Source: an uncultured Prevotellaceae bacterium (GTDB lineage Bacteria; Bacteroidota; Bacteroidia; Bacteroidales; Muribaculaceae). Taken from it: a stretch of DNA of 33,919 nucleotides. The notes under the pieces were generated by a model, which ran no database searches, was not told where the DNA came from, and saw only the letters and a program-made list of their open reading frames with translations. A program made the position numbers and the translations under genes. Shown here one piece after another: positions 8,801-16,054 of this stretch (positions are counted from its first letter, which is position 1; every line of letters starts with the position of its first letter). The DNA is taken from positions 1-33,919 of the forward strand of contig ONGE01000032.1 of the NCBI GenBank assembly GCA_900317325.1, in the 5' to 3' direction.

Positions 8801-9714
8801 CCGAAGCTGCCGAGAAGGCTCGTCTTGAAGCCGAAGAGCAGGCACGCGCCGAGCGCCAGCAAATCAAGGCCGACGACTACCGCAACCGCACAACGACGGC
8901 AAGATCGACCCAGAATACCCTCACCGAGAAAGAGCGCAAAGCTCAAGAAAAGGCCGAGGAAGAGCACCTCAAGCAACTGGAACGCGAGGCTAAGGCCCGT
9001 GAAAAGGAGGAGCGCAAGCGTCAAAAGGAGATTGACGACAGCATCAAGCGAGAGCAGAAACATCAGCGCAAGCTGGCTCGCCTCGAAGAAATAGCCGAAC
9101 AAGACTCCATCGAGCAAGCCGAGAGGGAGAAGGAGAAAGAACGCGACTTCCGTTACAAGTGGCGTGAAGACTCGGCAAAGGCTGCCTATAAGGCCGCCGA
9201 ACAGGCCAAGAAGGATGCCAAGAAGGCTAAAGAGCAAGCCCGCAAGGACAAGGCTAAAGAGCGCAAAGAACTTGCCAAGGAACGCGAGAAAGAGCGCAAA
9301 GCCAAAGCCAAAGAGCGCGAACGCGAACGCAAAGCCAAGCAAAAGGAGCGCAAGGAGCAGGCCAAGGCCCGTGAGCAGGAGCGCAAACAACGGCAAAAGG
9401 AGCGAGATCAGGAACGCAAGGAAAAGGCCGAAGAGCGCAAGCAACAGGCCAAGGAGCGTGACCAGGAGCGAAAACAGCAAGCCCAGGAGCGCCAGGAAAA
9501 GAACAAGGCCGACAAGGACAAGGGCAAGGACAAGAACTCTGGCAGCGGCCAAAACAACGGCAGCGGCAATGGCAATAGTCCGTCCAGCCCTGCCACTCCG
9601 CCCAGTCAGTCCAATCCCTCCAGCCCGGCTAACCCGGCCAACCAGGCCACTCCGTCCAACCCGGAAGGCAAGTTCACGCCTCCCGGCCAGGAACCCGAAA
9701 AGAAGAAAGACTAA
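5803..9714 (+). CDS. porW: Type IX secretion TPR lipoprotein PorW/SprE with long coiled-coil tail
   Basis: PorW (SprE in gliding flavobacteria) is an outer-membrane-associated TPR lipoprotein needed for type IX secretion. The TTG start at 5803 supplies the basic n-region (NRTRRF) before a lipoprotein signal ending LAAC. Starting at the later ATGs would lose these charges. The family's N-terminal region follows the Cys (RFWQSFTTKYNVYFNG). TPR-like helices cover about residues 130-420 and 590-760, with a conserved-looking domain at about 800-915. Residues about 915-1240 are an extremely charged Lys/Glu/Arg/Ala coiled coil, and about 1244-1303 are Gly/Ser/Asn/Pro rich. At 1303 residues it is far longer than the F. 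johnsoniae homologue as I recall it (under 900), because of this tail. porX follows 24 bp downstream. Confidence 0.88.
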   Translation: MNRTRRFIPLMMMAMLVILAACSNKTNNARSRFWQSFTTKYNVYFNGKTNYDEQLKTMMESYEDDYSQRLFMHPAEARSNPKAPQPSGSFERTIEKMEKAIALHSIKKKPKRKSGKGRDPKYQEWLSRDEYNPYLHNAWYLMAKAQYMKGDFLDAAATFRYIAHHFSWKKDLVQECQVREALCYCAMGWPAEADNVLTHIHLDEITNKRVRALANAAFADYYIKVQQPEEAIPYLAKAVKGFKGNEKMRMSFLLGQLYEDVGDKHNAYLAYKQAGSSSGSTYRTKFNARIKQSAVYEGASITSEVKALKRMTRYDRNKEYLDQVYYAIGNLYLTHGDTLNAIENYRLAAEKSTRNGVDKAISQLTLGGIYFNRRQYDDAQPCYAEAIPLINEDYPNYKTLKKRSDVLDELAVYSQNVTLQDSLLMLAKMTPEEQKAVIAKIIEELKKKEKEEKEAAEREAYLAEQNAKGNAIQDKGNAPSQYTMNTDNSWYFYNTSAKNAGKTQFQKQWGSRKLEDNWRRYNKNTFSFNDDELADSALQALADSVMVNENGDTVQVDVEALKRAEDPHFEEYYLKQIPKTEEEIQAAHEIIQEGLYNMGIILKDKMEDYNAAAYEFGQLLKRYPDNTYRLDVFYNMYMMYMRNGQDADAEPYRDSILIEFPESKYGMAMQDPNYLENLKNMTKDQEKMYEDAYANYLANNNEAVHEAYAEMMRKYPLSKIMPKFMFIDALSYLTQKNHDKFKETIKDMLQRYPQTDITPVASEIVKQLNQGRRLEGGGSNVRGMLWSTRLSNDTTPQALERTFTPFAEDNDKPQVFILLFPSDSVNGNLLLYEVARHNFNAFKVKDYDIEQMNFGSLGLLVVKGLDNFKEATHYRSLFEQDQTINVPRQVHYVIISVDNFNLLLNEGRTFEDYFNYLEEKNDKEHSDLEKKELDEAEKKAMEEAEAQAAEEREKARIEAEQWEREAAELAKRDAEEKAREEAEEKARLEAEAAEQARLEAEAAEKARLEAEEQARAERQQIKADDYRNRTTTARSTQNTLTEKERKAQEKAEEEHLKQLEREAKAREKEERKRQKEIDDSIKREQKHQRKLARLEEIAEQDSIEQAEREKEKERDFRYKWREDSAKAAYKAAEQAKKDAKKAKEQARKDKAKERKELAKEREKERKAKAKERERERKAKQKERKEQAKAREQERKQRQKERDQERKEKAEERKQQAKERDQERKQQAQERQEKNKADKDKGKDKNSGSGQNNGSGNGNSPSSPATPPSQSNPSSPANPANQATPSNPEGKFTPPGQEPEKKKD

Positions 9715-9738
9715 CAATACAATATTGAGACAAACCAC

Positions 9739-11283
9739 ATGAGCAAGGAAAGAATACTGTGGGCCGACGACGAAATCGACCTGTTGAAGCCCCACATCCT
9801 GTTCCTCGAGAACAAGGGATATGAAGTGGAGACTGTCACCAACGGACGTGACGCACTCGATGCTCTGAGCAACCAGATTTTCAACCTTATCATTCTGGAT
9901 GAGAACATGCCGGGTATCAGCGGCCTCGAGGCCCTGCAACGCATCAAGATCATGCAGCCCAATGTCCCCGTCATCATGATCACTAAGAGCGAGGAGGAGG
10001 ACATCATGAACCAGGCCATCGGCAGCGAAATCGCCGACTACCTGATTAAGCCGGTCAACCCGATGCAGATTCTCCTGTCCATCAAGAAGAACCTGCACAG
10101 CGACGCCCTCATCACCGAGAAAGTCACCGGCGACTACCAGCAGGAATTCATGCGCATCAGCCAGATGATCAACTCGGCACAGACCATCGAGGACTGGTAC
10201 GAGCTCTACACCACCCTCGTGCACTGGGAGCTCACCCTGTCCAACGCCGACACCAACATGGACGAGATGCTCAAGATGCAAAAGGTCGAGGCCAACAGCG
10301 CCTTCGCCAAATTCGTGCGCCGCAACTACGAGGACTGGCTCACCAAGCCTGAACACCCCTTGCGCAGCAACGAGCTGTTCAAGACCAAGGTGCTCCCCTT
10401 GCTCGATAAGGGCGAGAAAGTCTGCTTTGTGGTCATCGACAACTTCAGGCTCGACCAGTGGCGCATTGTCAGCCCGCTGCTCGCCGATATCTACAACATC
10501 GAGAGCGAGGAACTCTACACCACCATCCTGCCCACGGCCACGCAGTATGCCCGCAACGCGATCTTCTCAGGACTCATGCCCATGGACATCGAGCAGATGT
10601 TCCCCGACCTGTGGGTCGATGAGGAAAGCGAGGAAGGCAAGAACCTGAACGAGGCTCCGCTCATCCAGACCCTGCTCGACCGCTATCGCCGCAAGGTGCA
10701 TTTCTCTTACAACAAGATGAATGACAGTGCTGCCGGCGAGAAACTGATGCAAAACTTCGGAATGTTCAAGAACTACGAGCTTAACGTGCTCGTGTTCAAC
10801 TTCGTGGACATGTTGTCGCATGCCCGCACCGAGTCCAAAACGATTCGCGAGCTGGCCAACACCGACAAGGCCTACCGCTCGCTCACCGAGTCGTGGTTCA
10901 AGAACTCCAACGTGCTCGAGATTTTCAAGCTGATGGCACAGAACGGTTACAAGATCGTGCTCACCACCGACCACGGCACCATCAAGGTAGACCGTCCCAT
11001 CAATGTCATCGGCGACAAGAACATCAACACCAACCTGCGCTACAAGGTGGGCAAGAGCCTGACCTACAACAGCAAGCAAGTCTATGAGATCAAGCAGCCC
11101 AAGCGTGTGGGTCTGCCTGCTCCCAACATCTCGAGCACCTACATCTTCGCGATGAACCGTGACTTCTTCGCCTATCCCAACAACTACAACTACTACGTTT
11201 CCTATTACAACGACACGTTCCAGCACGGCGGCATCTCGATGGAAGAGATGCTCGTGCCCATCGTGACCCTCTCCCCCAAGTAA
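9739..11283 (+). CDS. porX: PorX: response regulator with PglZ effector domain
   Basis: PorX is the response regulator that, with the kinase PorY, controls type IX secretion genes in Porphyromonas. Its effector is a PglZ-type, zinc-dependent alkaline-phosphatase-fold domain instead of a DNA-binding domain. Here residues 1-120 are a receiver with acidic pair Asp10-Asp11, phospho-acceptor Asp54 ([10 protein letters not shown]), Thr82 and Lys104 (LIKP). The PglZ part shows the metal and nucleophile motifs [38 protein letters not shown] and [10 protein letters not shown]. The 514-residue length fits the family. It follows porW by 24 bp and precedes tsaE by 56 bp, a neighbourhood shared with other Bacteroidota. 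porY is not in the window. Confidence 0.93.
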   Translation: MSKERILWADDEIDLLKPHILFLENKGYEVETVTNGRDALDALSNQIFNLIILDENMPGISGLEALQRIKIMQPNVPVIMITKSEEEDIMNQAIGSEIADYLIKPVNPMQILLSIKKNLHSDALITEKVTGDYQQEFMRISQMINSAQTIEDWYELYTTLVHWELTLSNADTNMDEMLKMQKVEANSAFAKFVRRNYEDWLTKPEHPLRSNELFKTKVLPLLDKGEKVCFVVIDNFRLDQWRIVSPLLADIYNIESEELYTTILPTATQYARNAIFSGLMPMDIEQMFPDLWVDEESEEGKNLNEAPLIQTLLDRYRRKVHFSYNKMNDSAAGEKLMQNFGMFKNYELNVLVFNFVDMLSHARTESKTIRELANTDKAYRSLTESWFKNSNVLEIFKLMAQNGYKIVLTTDHGTIKVDRPINVIGDKNINTNLRYKVGKSLTYNSKQVYEIKQPKRVGLPAPNISSTYIFAMNRDFFAYPNNYNYYVSYYNDTFQHGGISMEEMLVPIVTLSPK

Positions 11284-11301
11284 TTAACAATAAGGTTCAC
11301 C

Positions 11302-11323
11302 GTGCCGCGACATCGTCGCGGCC
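11302..11323. repeat. GC-rich palindrome, copy 1
   Basis: The sequence GTGCCGCGAC-ATC-GTCGCGGCC folds into a perfect 7-bp stem with a 3-nt loop between porX and tsaE. A near-identical copy with loop TAT is at 13435-13456. The flanking GGTTCmCyGTG is also shared, suggesting a small dispersed element and not just a terminator. No U-run follows. Confidence 0.6.
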
Positions 11324-11339
11324 AATAAAATACCAAAAT

Positions 11340-11780
11340 ATGAAAACAATCGAAATACCGATTCCTAATCTGGAGGCCATCGACGATGCAGCCTACAAGT
11401 TCATGACCGAGATGGGTGACCTCACCGTCTATGCCTTCTACGGCGAGATGGGCGCCGGAAAGACCACGTTTATCAACGCGCTGTGCAAGCAGCTGGGTGT
11501 CGAGAGCGACATGACTAACTCGCCCTCGTTTGCCATCATCAACGAGTATCGCAGCGACACGACCGCCGAACTGATTTATCACTTCGACTGCTACCGCCTC
11601 GAGAAGGAGGAAGAAGCTGTTGACCTGGGTGCCGAGGACTACTTCGATAGCGGAGCCCTGTGCTTCATCGAGTGGCCCGAACGCATCGACAACCTGTTGC
11701 CCGACGATACCGTGCGTGTGGACATCACCGTCAACGACGATGAGAGCCGCACCCTCAAAATGACCTTCCCCACCGTCTAG
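11340..11780 (+). CDS. tsaE: tRNA threonylcarbamoyladenosine biosynthesis ATPase TsaE
   Basis: TsaE is the small ATPase that partners TsaB and TsaD to make the t6A modification at position 37 of ANN-decoding tRNAs. The 146-residue protein has the Walker A motif GEMGAGKT (residues 35-42), the family motifs [10 protein letters not shown] and HFDCYRLE, and the C-terminal FIEWPER. Length is normal for the family. The gene follows porX and is probably co-transcribed, with a small GC-rich palindrome between them. Nothing unusual is seen in the protein itself. Confidence 0.93.
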   Translation: MKTIEIPIPNLEAIDDAAYKFMTEMGDLTVYAFYGEMGAGKTTFINALCKQLGVESDMTNSPSFAIINEYRSDTTAELIYHFDCYRLEKEEEAVDLGAEDYFDSGALCFIEWPERIDNLLPDDTVRVDITVNDDESRTLKMTFPTV

Positions 11781-11790
11781 TTAAATAAAA

Positions 11791-11972
11791 ACTAAAAACT
11801 AAGGACTAGGGACTAAGGACTAAGGACTAAGGACTAAGGACTAAGGACTAAGGACTAAGGACTAAGGACTAAGGACTAAGGACTAAGGACTAAGGACTAG
11901 GGACTAAGGACTAGAAACTAAGGACTAGGGACTAAGGACTAGGGACTAAAAAACTAAGGACTAAAAACTGAA
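11791..11972 (+). repeat. Tandem array of a 7-bp unit abutting the birA start codon
   Basis: About 25 head-to-tail copies of ACTAAGG, with variants ACTAGGG, ACTAAAA and ACTAGAA and one 8-bp slip near 11945, fill the tsaE-birA gap and end at the ATG at 11973. Every unit junction forms AAGGA, which resembles a Shine-Dalgarno core. The last such site is 12 nt before the ATG. Each unit contains TAA or TAG, so the array cannot be translated through. Copy number is likely to vary between strains by slippage. Confidence 0.92.
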
Positions 11973-12725
11973 ATGCCACACTACATCAAGGTCAGCCAGA
12001 CGGCGAGCACCAACACCTACCTGTCCCGCTTGGCAGCAACGCTGCCGGGCGGTACAGTGATTTATACCCCCAGCCAAACCGCCGGCCGCGGCCAGAAAGG
12101 CAACTCCTGGGAGAGCGAGGACGGCAAGAACCTCACGTTTTCTCATCTGCTCAAGCGCCCGCCCGTCAAGGCCCGCGACCAGTTCTACCTGAGCGAAGCA
12201 GCGGCACTGGCCGTTGTCGAGGCTCTGACGGCCGAGGCAGGCGACGGTTTCTCCGTCAAGTGGCCCAACGACGTCTATTGGCAGGACAAGAAAGTCTGCG
12301 GCATGTTGCTGGAGAATTCCTTGGACGGCAGCGACATCGCCACCTGCATCGTGGGCATCGGCATCAACGTCAACCAGGAGCGTTTCCTCAGCGATGCGCC
12401 CAACCCCGTGTCGCTCATCAACATCACGGGACACGAGCGCGACCTGATGGCCCTGCTCAAGCGCGTGTGCTCCCGCATCGAGCAGCTGGTGGACTCTCTA
12501 GGCGATGACACCGCCCGCCGCGACCTGCACGAGCGTTACATGGCAGCCCTCTACCGCAACGACGGCCAGCTGCACCCCTGGGAGGACGGCGAAGGCCACC
12601 ATTTCATGGGCAGCGTGGCCGGTATCGCCCCCGACGGCACCCTCACCCTCCAGCACCAGGACGGCACCCGCCACGACTACCTCTTCAAGCAAGTCAAGCA
12701 CATCATCAACAATACCGTCCTCTAA
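11973..12725 (+). CDS. birA: Biotin-[acetyl-CoA-carboxylase] ligase, no DNA-binding domain
   Basis: This enzyme activates biotin with ATP and attaches it to the lysine of biotin carboxyl carrier domains. The 250-residue protein starts directly in the catalytic domain (STNTYL) and has the biotinyl-AMP loop GRGQKG (residues 38-43), the lysine motif KWPNDV, then GIGINVNQ and a small C-terminal SH3-like domain (GIAPDGTLTLQ). It lacks the N-terminal winged helix of the bifunctional E. coli BirA, so it should not act as a biotin repressor. Its start codon is directly preceded by the 7-bp repeat array, an unusual 5' region that could influence expression. Confidence 0.92.
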   Translation: MPHYIKVSQTASTNTYLSRLAATLPGGTVIYTPSQTAGRGQKGNSWESEDGKNLTFSHLLKRPPVKARDQFYLSEAAALAVVEALTAEAGDGFSVKWPNDVYWQDKKVCGMLLENSLDGSDIATCIVGIGINVNQERFLSDAPNPVSLINITGHERDLMALLKRVCSRIEQLVDSLGDDTARRDLHERYMAALYRNDGQLHPWEDGEGHHFMGSVAGIAPDGTLTLQHQDGTRHDYLFKQVKHIINNTVL

Positions 12726-12743
12726 CCCAAAAACAAAACTAAA

Positions 12744-12821
12744 ATGAAAACAATAAATACAATAACCACCATGGCATCCGCACATGCTGGATAGTTTGTA
12801 TTTATTGTACTTATTGTTTTC
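12744..12821 (+). promoter_or_regulatory. AT-rich inverted repeat with possible 16-aa leader ORF
   Basis: The segment 12746-12765 pairs with 12796-12821 (GAAAACAATA/TATTGTTTTC arms with one 9-bp bulge) around a central GCATCC/GCTGGAT region. An ATG at 12744 opens a 16-codon frame (MKTINTITTMASAHAG) ending at 12794, inside the hairpin. It could be a birA terminator-like structure or a leader region for the gene at 12845. There is no typical U-run, and the small ORF may be chance. Confidence 0.4.
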
Positions 12822-12844
12822 CTTTTGATATAATCAAAAAAGAG

Positions 12845-13381
12845 ATGAAATTCGTCGTTTACTGCAGTTCGCAAGAGGGACTGGAAGAGAAATATCGTCT
12901 ACTGGCACGCGACCTGGGCACCTGGATCGGCCAGAACGGCCACACGCTGCTCTACGGTGGCTCTAACGCGGGGCTGATGCACATCACCGCAGCCGCGACC
13001 CACGAAGCAGGTGGCCACGTTATCGGTGTCATCCCCGAGATGTTCAGGCACCGCATCGACCCCGTGTGTGACGAGGTGGTCTATACCGCCAACCTGGGCG
13101 ACCGCAAGCAGTACATGATTGAGCACGGCGACGCGTTCGTCGTCATGCCGGGCGGCATCGGCACCATTGACGAGTGGATGTCCACCCTCGCCGTCATGAC
13201 CATCGGCAACGACGACCCCCGTCCCATCATCGTCGCCAACATCGACGGCCTCTACGACGCCACCATCCGTCAGCTCGCCGACATGACCAGCACCCCCTTC
13301 GCCCGCGGCAAGAACCTCGCCCGTACCCTAGTCGCCACCACCCCCATCCAACTCCTCACCACCCTCCAATCCCTCCAGTAA
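12845..13381 (+). CDS. LOG family (TIGR00730) Rossmann-fold protein
   Basis: The 178-residue protein matches the LOG family, whose studied members are cytokinin riboside 5'-monophosphate phosphoribohydrolases or related nucleotide hydrolases. They were formerly annotated as lysine decarboxylases. It shows the N-terminal VVYCSS strand, the nucleotide-binding LYGGSNAGLM, and the signature MPGGIGTIDEW near residues 100-110 with the conserved Glu. Length is usual. It starts at the ATG at 12845 after a hairpin-rich leader. The bacterial role is usually unknown; release of a base from a nucleoside monophosphate is the expected reaction. Confidence 0.85.
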   Translation: MKFVVYCSSQEGLEEKYRLLARDLGTWIGQNGHTLLYGGSNAGLMHITAAATHEAGGHVIGVIPEMFRHRIDPVCDEVVYTANLGDRKQYMIEHGDAFVVMPGGIGTIDEWMSTLAVMTIGNDDPRPIIVANIDGLYDATIRQLADMTSTPFARGKNLARTLVATTPIQLLTTLQSLQ

Positions 13382-13394
13382 CTCCAGCCCCTCT

Positions 13395-13456
13395 GCCCAG
13401 TTCCCCCTGCCTGGTTCCCTCTGCTCGGTTCCCTGTGCCGCGACTATGTCGCGGCC
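13395..13456 (+). repeat. 14-bp tandem repeat followed by GC-rich palindrome, copy 2
   Basis: Three head-to-tail 14-bp units (13395-13408, 13409-13422, 13423-13436) share the core GbtCsGTTCCCyst. They run directly into CCGCGAC-TAT-GTCGCGG (13438-13454), the second copy of the palindrome found after porX at 11302-11323. The element lies between the LOG gene and gntP. It has no obvious coding content. Confidence 0.6.
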
Positions 13457-13567
13457 CCATCCAACTAGCAAGCAACACAACCCCTCAATCAATGCGTTAA
13501 CAAATGAGCCGTGAAACTTTTTCATGGCCATTTGTGGCTATTCTTATTGATAAAAAGGGGGATATGC

Positions 13568-13599
13568 TTTGATACTCTGCTTTTTATGTCGTACCTTTG
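13568..13599 (+). promoter_or_regulatory. Promoter almost touching the gntP start codon
   Basis: TTTG (13568-13571), an exact 20-bp spacer and TACCTTTG (13592-13599) match the Bacteroidota consensus closely. The ATG at 13605 is only 5 bp past the -7 box, so the transcript would start at or within a few bases of the start codon. The alternative TTG start at 13569 lies inside the promoter and is rejected. Confidence 0.7.
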
Positions 13600-13604
13600 C
13601 CGAT

Positions 13605-14960
13605 ATGACAACGATAGGCACTTTACTGATATTTGCTGCCGCCATCATCCTCATGGTGGTAGCCATCGCGCGATGGAAGGTTCATCCGTTCTTGGCGATA
13701 CTCGGCACGGCGATACTGCTGGCTGCTTTGCTCGGCGTTCCGTTTGCCGACATCCCTGATGTGATCGGCAAGGGGTTCGGCGGCGTGTCAAGCGGCATTG
13801 CCCTGGTGATTATCTTCGGCACGTTGATAGGCAGTGTCCTCGAGCGCACTGGCGGCGCGGTGGCCCTGGCACGTGCCGTGGAGCGTGTGGTGGGCAAGCG
13901 CCACCCGCGCCTGGCGATGATGCTCATCGGCTGGATTGTGTCGATACCGGTGTTTTGCGACAGCGGCTTTGTGCTCGTCAGCCCGATAGGCAAATCACTG
14001 GCACAGCGGTCGGGCATTTCGCCCGTCCCCTTGATGCTGGCGCTGGCGGCGGGACTGTTTGCCTCGCACGTGTTCATCCCGCCCACGCCCGGTCCTGTGG
14101 CAGCAGCCGGCATGACGGGCCTCGAGAACAACCTGCTGTTGGTCATCGGCCTGGGTATCGTGGTTTCGCTCCTGTCGCTCATTCCCGCCTATTTCTTTAC
14201 AAGCCGCTTTGGCAAGGGTAACTCCGAGCCCTCAGAGCTCCCCGAGAACTCCGAGAGCTCCAAGCCTTCCGTGAGCTGCAATGCCACGCTGGCGTTCTTG
14301 CCCATCGTCTTGCCCATCGTGCTCATGGCGCTGGGTAGCGTGGCAGCACTGGCGTCGCTGCCTGCAGGCGTTGCCGCCACCCTCACCTTCCTGGGCAAGC
14401 CCGTCATCGCCCTGATGATTGCGTTGCTCTCATGCCTGCCCCTGCTGATGCAGACCGAGATGACAAGCAAGTTCTACGATATTACCCAGTCGTCGCTCAA
14501 GACCGCCGGACCCATCATCTTCATCACCGCAGCAGGCGGTGTACTGGGTGCCGTGGTCGTGGCCAGCGGCTTTGTCGATATCATCAAGGAATCGGGCGAT
14601 GCGCTCAAGGCGCTGGGGGTGGTATTCCCCTTCATTATCGCCGCCGTCCTGAAGTCGGCCCAAGGCTCATCGACCGTGGCCATCACCACCACGGCGAGCA
14701 TGATGGGCATGTTCAACGACTCGGGCTCGATGATGAGCGCCCTGGGCTTCACAAGTCCGCTTGCCGCAGCACTGGTGGTGATGGCCATCGGTGCGGGAGC
14801 CATGACCGTCTCCCACGCCAACGACAGCTACTTCTGGGTAGTGACAGGTTTCGGCGGCATCAAGGCGCGCGACGGCTACCGCACCATGACGCTCATGACC
14901 CTGATCATGGGCCTGACCGCCATACTCCTCATCGCCCTCGCCGCTGCCATCCTGCTGTAA
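13605..14960 (+). CDS. GntP-family gluconate/organic acid permease
   Basis: GntP proteins are inner-membrane proton symporters for gluconate and related sugar acids or hydroxy acids. The 451-residue protein has about 12 hydrophobic segments and family signatures: VSIPVFCDSGFVLVSPI, FIPPTPGPVAAAG, KSAQGSSTVAITTTASM and SHANDSYFWVVTGF. A hydrophilic Ser/Glu/Pro-rich loop (about residues 206-222) breaks the middle of the protein and is probably cytoplasmic. No kinase or dehydratase gene for gluconate lies nearby, so the substrate is uncertain. The start at 13605 is chosen because the upstream in-frame TTG overlaps the promoter. Confidence 0.88.
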   Translation: MTTIGTLLIFAAAIILMVVAIARWKVHPFLAILGTAILLAALLGVPFADIPDVIGKGFGGVSSGIALVIIFGTLIGSVLERTGGAVALARAVERVVGKRHPRLAMMLIGWIVSIPVFCDSGFVLVSPIGKSLAQRSGISPVPLMLALAAGLFASHVFIPPTPGPVAAAGMTGLENNLLLVIGLGIVVSLLSLIPAYFFTSRFGKGNSEPSELPENSESSKPSVSCNATLAFLPIVLPIVLMALGSVAALASLPAGVAATLTFLGKPVIALMIALLSCLPLLMQTEMTSKFYDITQSSLKTAGPIIFITAAGGVLGAVVVASGFVDIIKESGDALKALGVVFPFIIAAVLKSAQGSSTVAITTTASMMGMFNDSGSMMSALGFTSPLAAALVVMAIGAGAMTVSHANDSYFWVVTGFGGIKARDGYRTMTLMTLIMGLTAILLIALAAAILL

Positions 14961-15097
14961 AATGGCTTCACAGTGTATCCATTCGTGCCATATCGTCAGT
15001 ATCAGGTTTATGGCATGGTTATTGCAGCGCCATATAATATTTTAAGGATTTATCAGTTTAGATAATATATCAACCAACATAAAACATAATTGAAACA

Positions 15098-15649
15098 ATG
15101 ATCAGCAAAGTTTATACCCGCACCGGCGATGCCGGCAAGACGTCGCTCGTGAGCGGCACGCGTGTTGACAAGGACGACATTCGCGTCGAGGCCTACGGCA
15201 CTGTCGATGAACTCAACTCCAACCTGGGCGTGCTGCTGCACAGCACCAAGCTCGATGACCCGGAAATCATAGCCGTCATCCGCAAGGCTCAGAACAAACT
15301 GTTCAACATCGGCGCCTACCTCGCCAACGACAAGGCCGATGCCTTGTACGGCGTGACGAAAGAAGACGTGGAGCAACTCGAGAAGATGATGGACCACATG
15401 AACGAGGAACTCCCTCCCGCTCAGGGCTTTGTGCTCCCCGGCGGAACGCGCCTGTCGGCCCAGGCCGATCGCTGCCGCACCGTCACACGCCGCGCCGAGC
15501 GCCGCGTGGTAAGCCTGGCCAAGGCGGCCACAGTCGACCCTCTGGTACTGGAGTACCTCAACAGGTTGAGCGATTTCTTCTTTGTTTTTGCAAGATTTAA
15601 CAACATTCGCAACCAAGTTGAAGAAATTTATTGGGACAAAGAGGCGTGA
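15098..15649 (+). CDS. PduO-type cob(I)alamin adenosyltransferase
   Basis: This family transfers adenosyl from ATP to cob(I)alamin, giving adenosylcobalamin. The 183-residue protein has the N-terminal ATP-binding motif YTRTGDAGKTSL, the VDELNS motif, the helix RTVTRRAERRV and the C-terminal YLNRLSDFFFVFAR, all typical of PduO/MMAB enzymes. Length is normal. It appears to stand alone, with 137 bp of AT-rich sequence before it that holds no clear promoter. In Bacteroidales the cofactor commonly serves methylmalonyl-CoA mutase in propionate formation; that link is general knowledge and not visible here. Confidence 0.92.
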   Translation: MISKVYTRTGDAGKTSLVSGTRVDKDDIRVEAYGTVDELNSNLGVLLHSTKLDDPEIIAVIRKAQNKLFNIGAYLANDKADALYGVTKEDVEQLEKMMDHMNEELPPAQGFVLPGGTRLSAQADRCRTVTRRAERRVVSLAKAATVDPLVLEYLNRLSDFFFVFARFNNIRNQVEEIYWDKEA

Positions 15650-15666
15650 TTTTCCAAAGAATGTAT

Positions 15667-15674
15667 TACTTTTG
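15667..15674 (+). promoter_or_regulatory. -7 box for the small acidic protein gene
   Basis: TACTTTTG matches TAnnTTTG and sits 55 bp before the ATG at 15730. No TTTG is visible at the matching -33 position, so support is partial. Confidence 0.45.
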
Positions 15675-15729
15675 CGCGATTTTTAGATAAAGAGCATTTC
15701 ATAAAAGATAAGTACAACAAGAAAAGACT

Positions 15730-15954
15730 ATGTATTGGACACTTGAACTGGCAACAAAACTCGAGGATGCTCCCTGGCCCGCTACCAAGGCCGAGCTCAT
15801 CGACTATGCCGTGCGCAGTGGCGCACCTCTCGAAGTGATCGAAAACCTGCAGGAAATTGAAGACGAAGGCGACACCTACGAGTCCATCGAGGACATCTGG
15901 CCCGACTATCCGACCAACGACGACGACTTCTTCTTTGACCCTGACGAGTATTGA
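15730..15954 (+). CDS. Small acidic DUF2795-like protein
   Basis: The 74-residue protein (MYWTLELATKLEDAPWPATK start) matches my recollection of the short DUF2795 proteins found across Bacteroidota: a helical N-terminal half with PWPATKAELIDYA and a strongly acidic tail (about 12 Asp/Glu in the last 25 residues). No function is established that I know of. It is a single-gene unit with its own -7 box at 15667 and a hairpin terminator at 15980. The acidic tail suggests a soluble, abundant cytoplasmic protein or a nucleic-acid mimic, but that is speculative. Confidence 0.75.
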   Translation: MYWTLELATKLEDAPWPATKAELIDYAVRSGAPLEVIENLQEIEDEGDTYESIEDIWPDYPTNDDDFFFDPDEY

Positions 15955-15979
15955 CACTTCAGCAGAGAACAGACAATAG

Positions 15980-16021
15980 CGACAGCCCCGCACTTGTGAC
16001 GCAGGGCTGTCGTCTTCTTTC
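15980..16021 (+). terminator. Rho-independent terminator after the DUF2795-like gene
   Basis: CGACAGCCC (from 15980) pairs with GGGCTGTCG (ending 16012), with further pairing inside the loop, followed by the T-rich run TCTTCTTTC. It lies 25 bp past the stop codon. Confidence 0.8.
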
Positions 16022-16054
16022 TCACGGGAAAAAGCGGCACAGTTTTTGCAGTGA

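Noticed and set aside
9186-9596. Minus-strand Ser/Arg/Leu-rich open frames opposite the porW tail
   Set aside because: These are translations of the Lys/Glu/Arg coiled-coil codons in the wrong strand; composition alone explains them.
6301-10356. Minus-strand open frames of 706 and 642 codons opposite porW and porX
   Set aside because: They lie fully antisense to clear porW and porX coding sequence, are Leu/Val-rich low-complexity translations of biased codons, and have no promoter or recognisable domain.
11791-11972. CRISPR-like repeat array
   Set aside because: The unit is 7 bp with no spacers and no cas genes nearby; it is a simple tandem repeat.
12505-13500. Pro/Thr/Ser- and His/Arg-rich plus-strand frames overlapping birA and the LOG gene
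   Set aside because: They are out-of-frame shadows of genes with full family motifs.
14950-15097. Possible small RNA or terminator between gntP and the adenosyltransferase gene
   Set aside because: Only an imperfect pairing around 15012-15040 is seen, with no clean stem plus T-run and no promoter.
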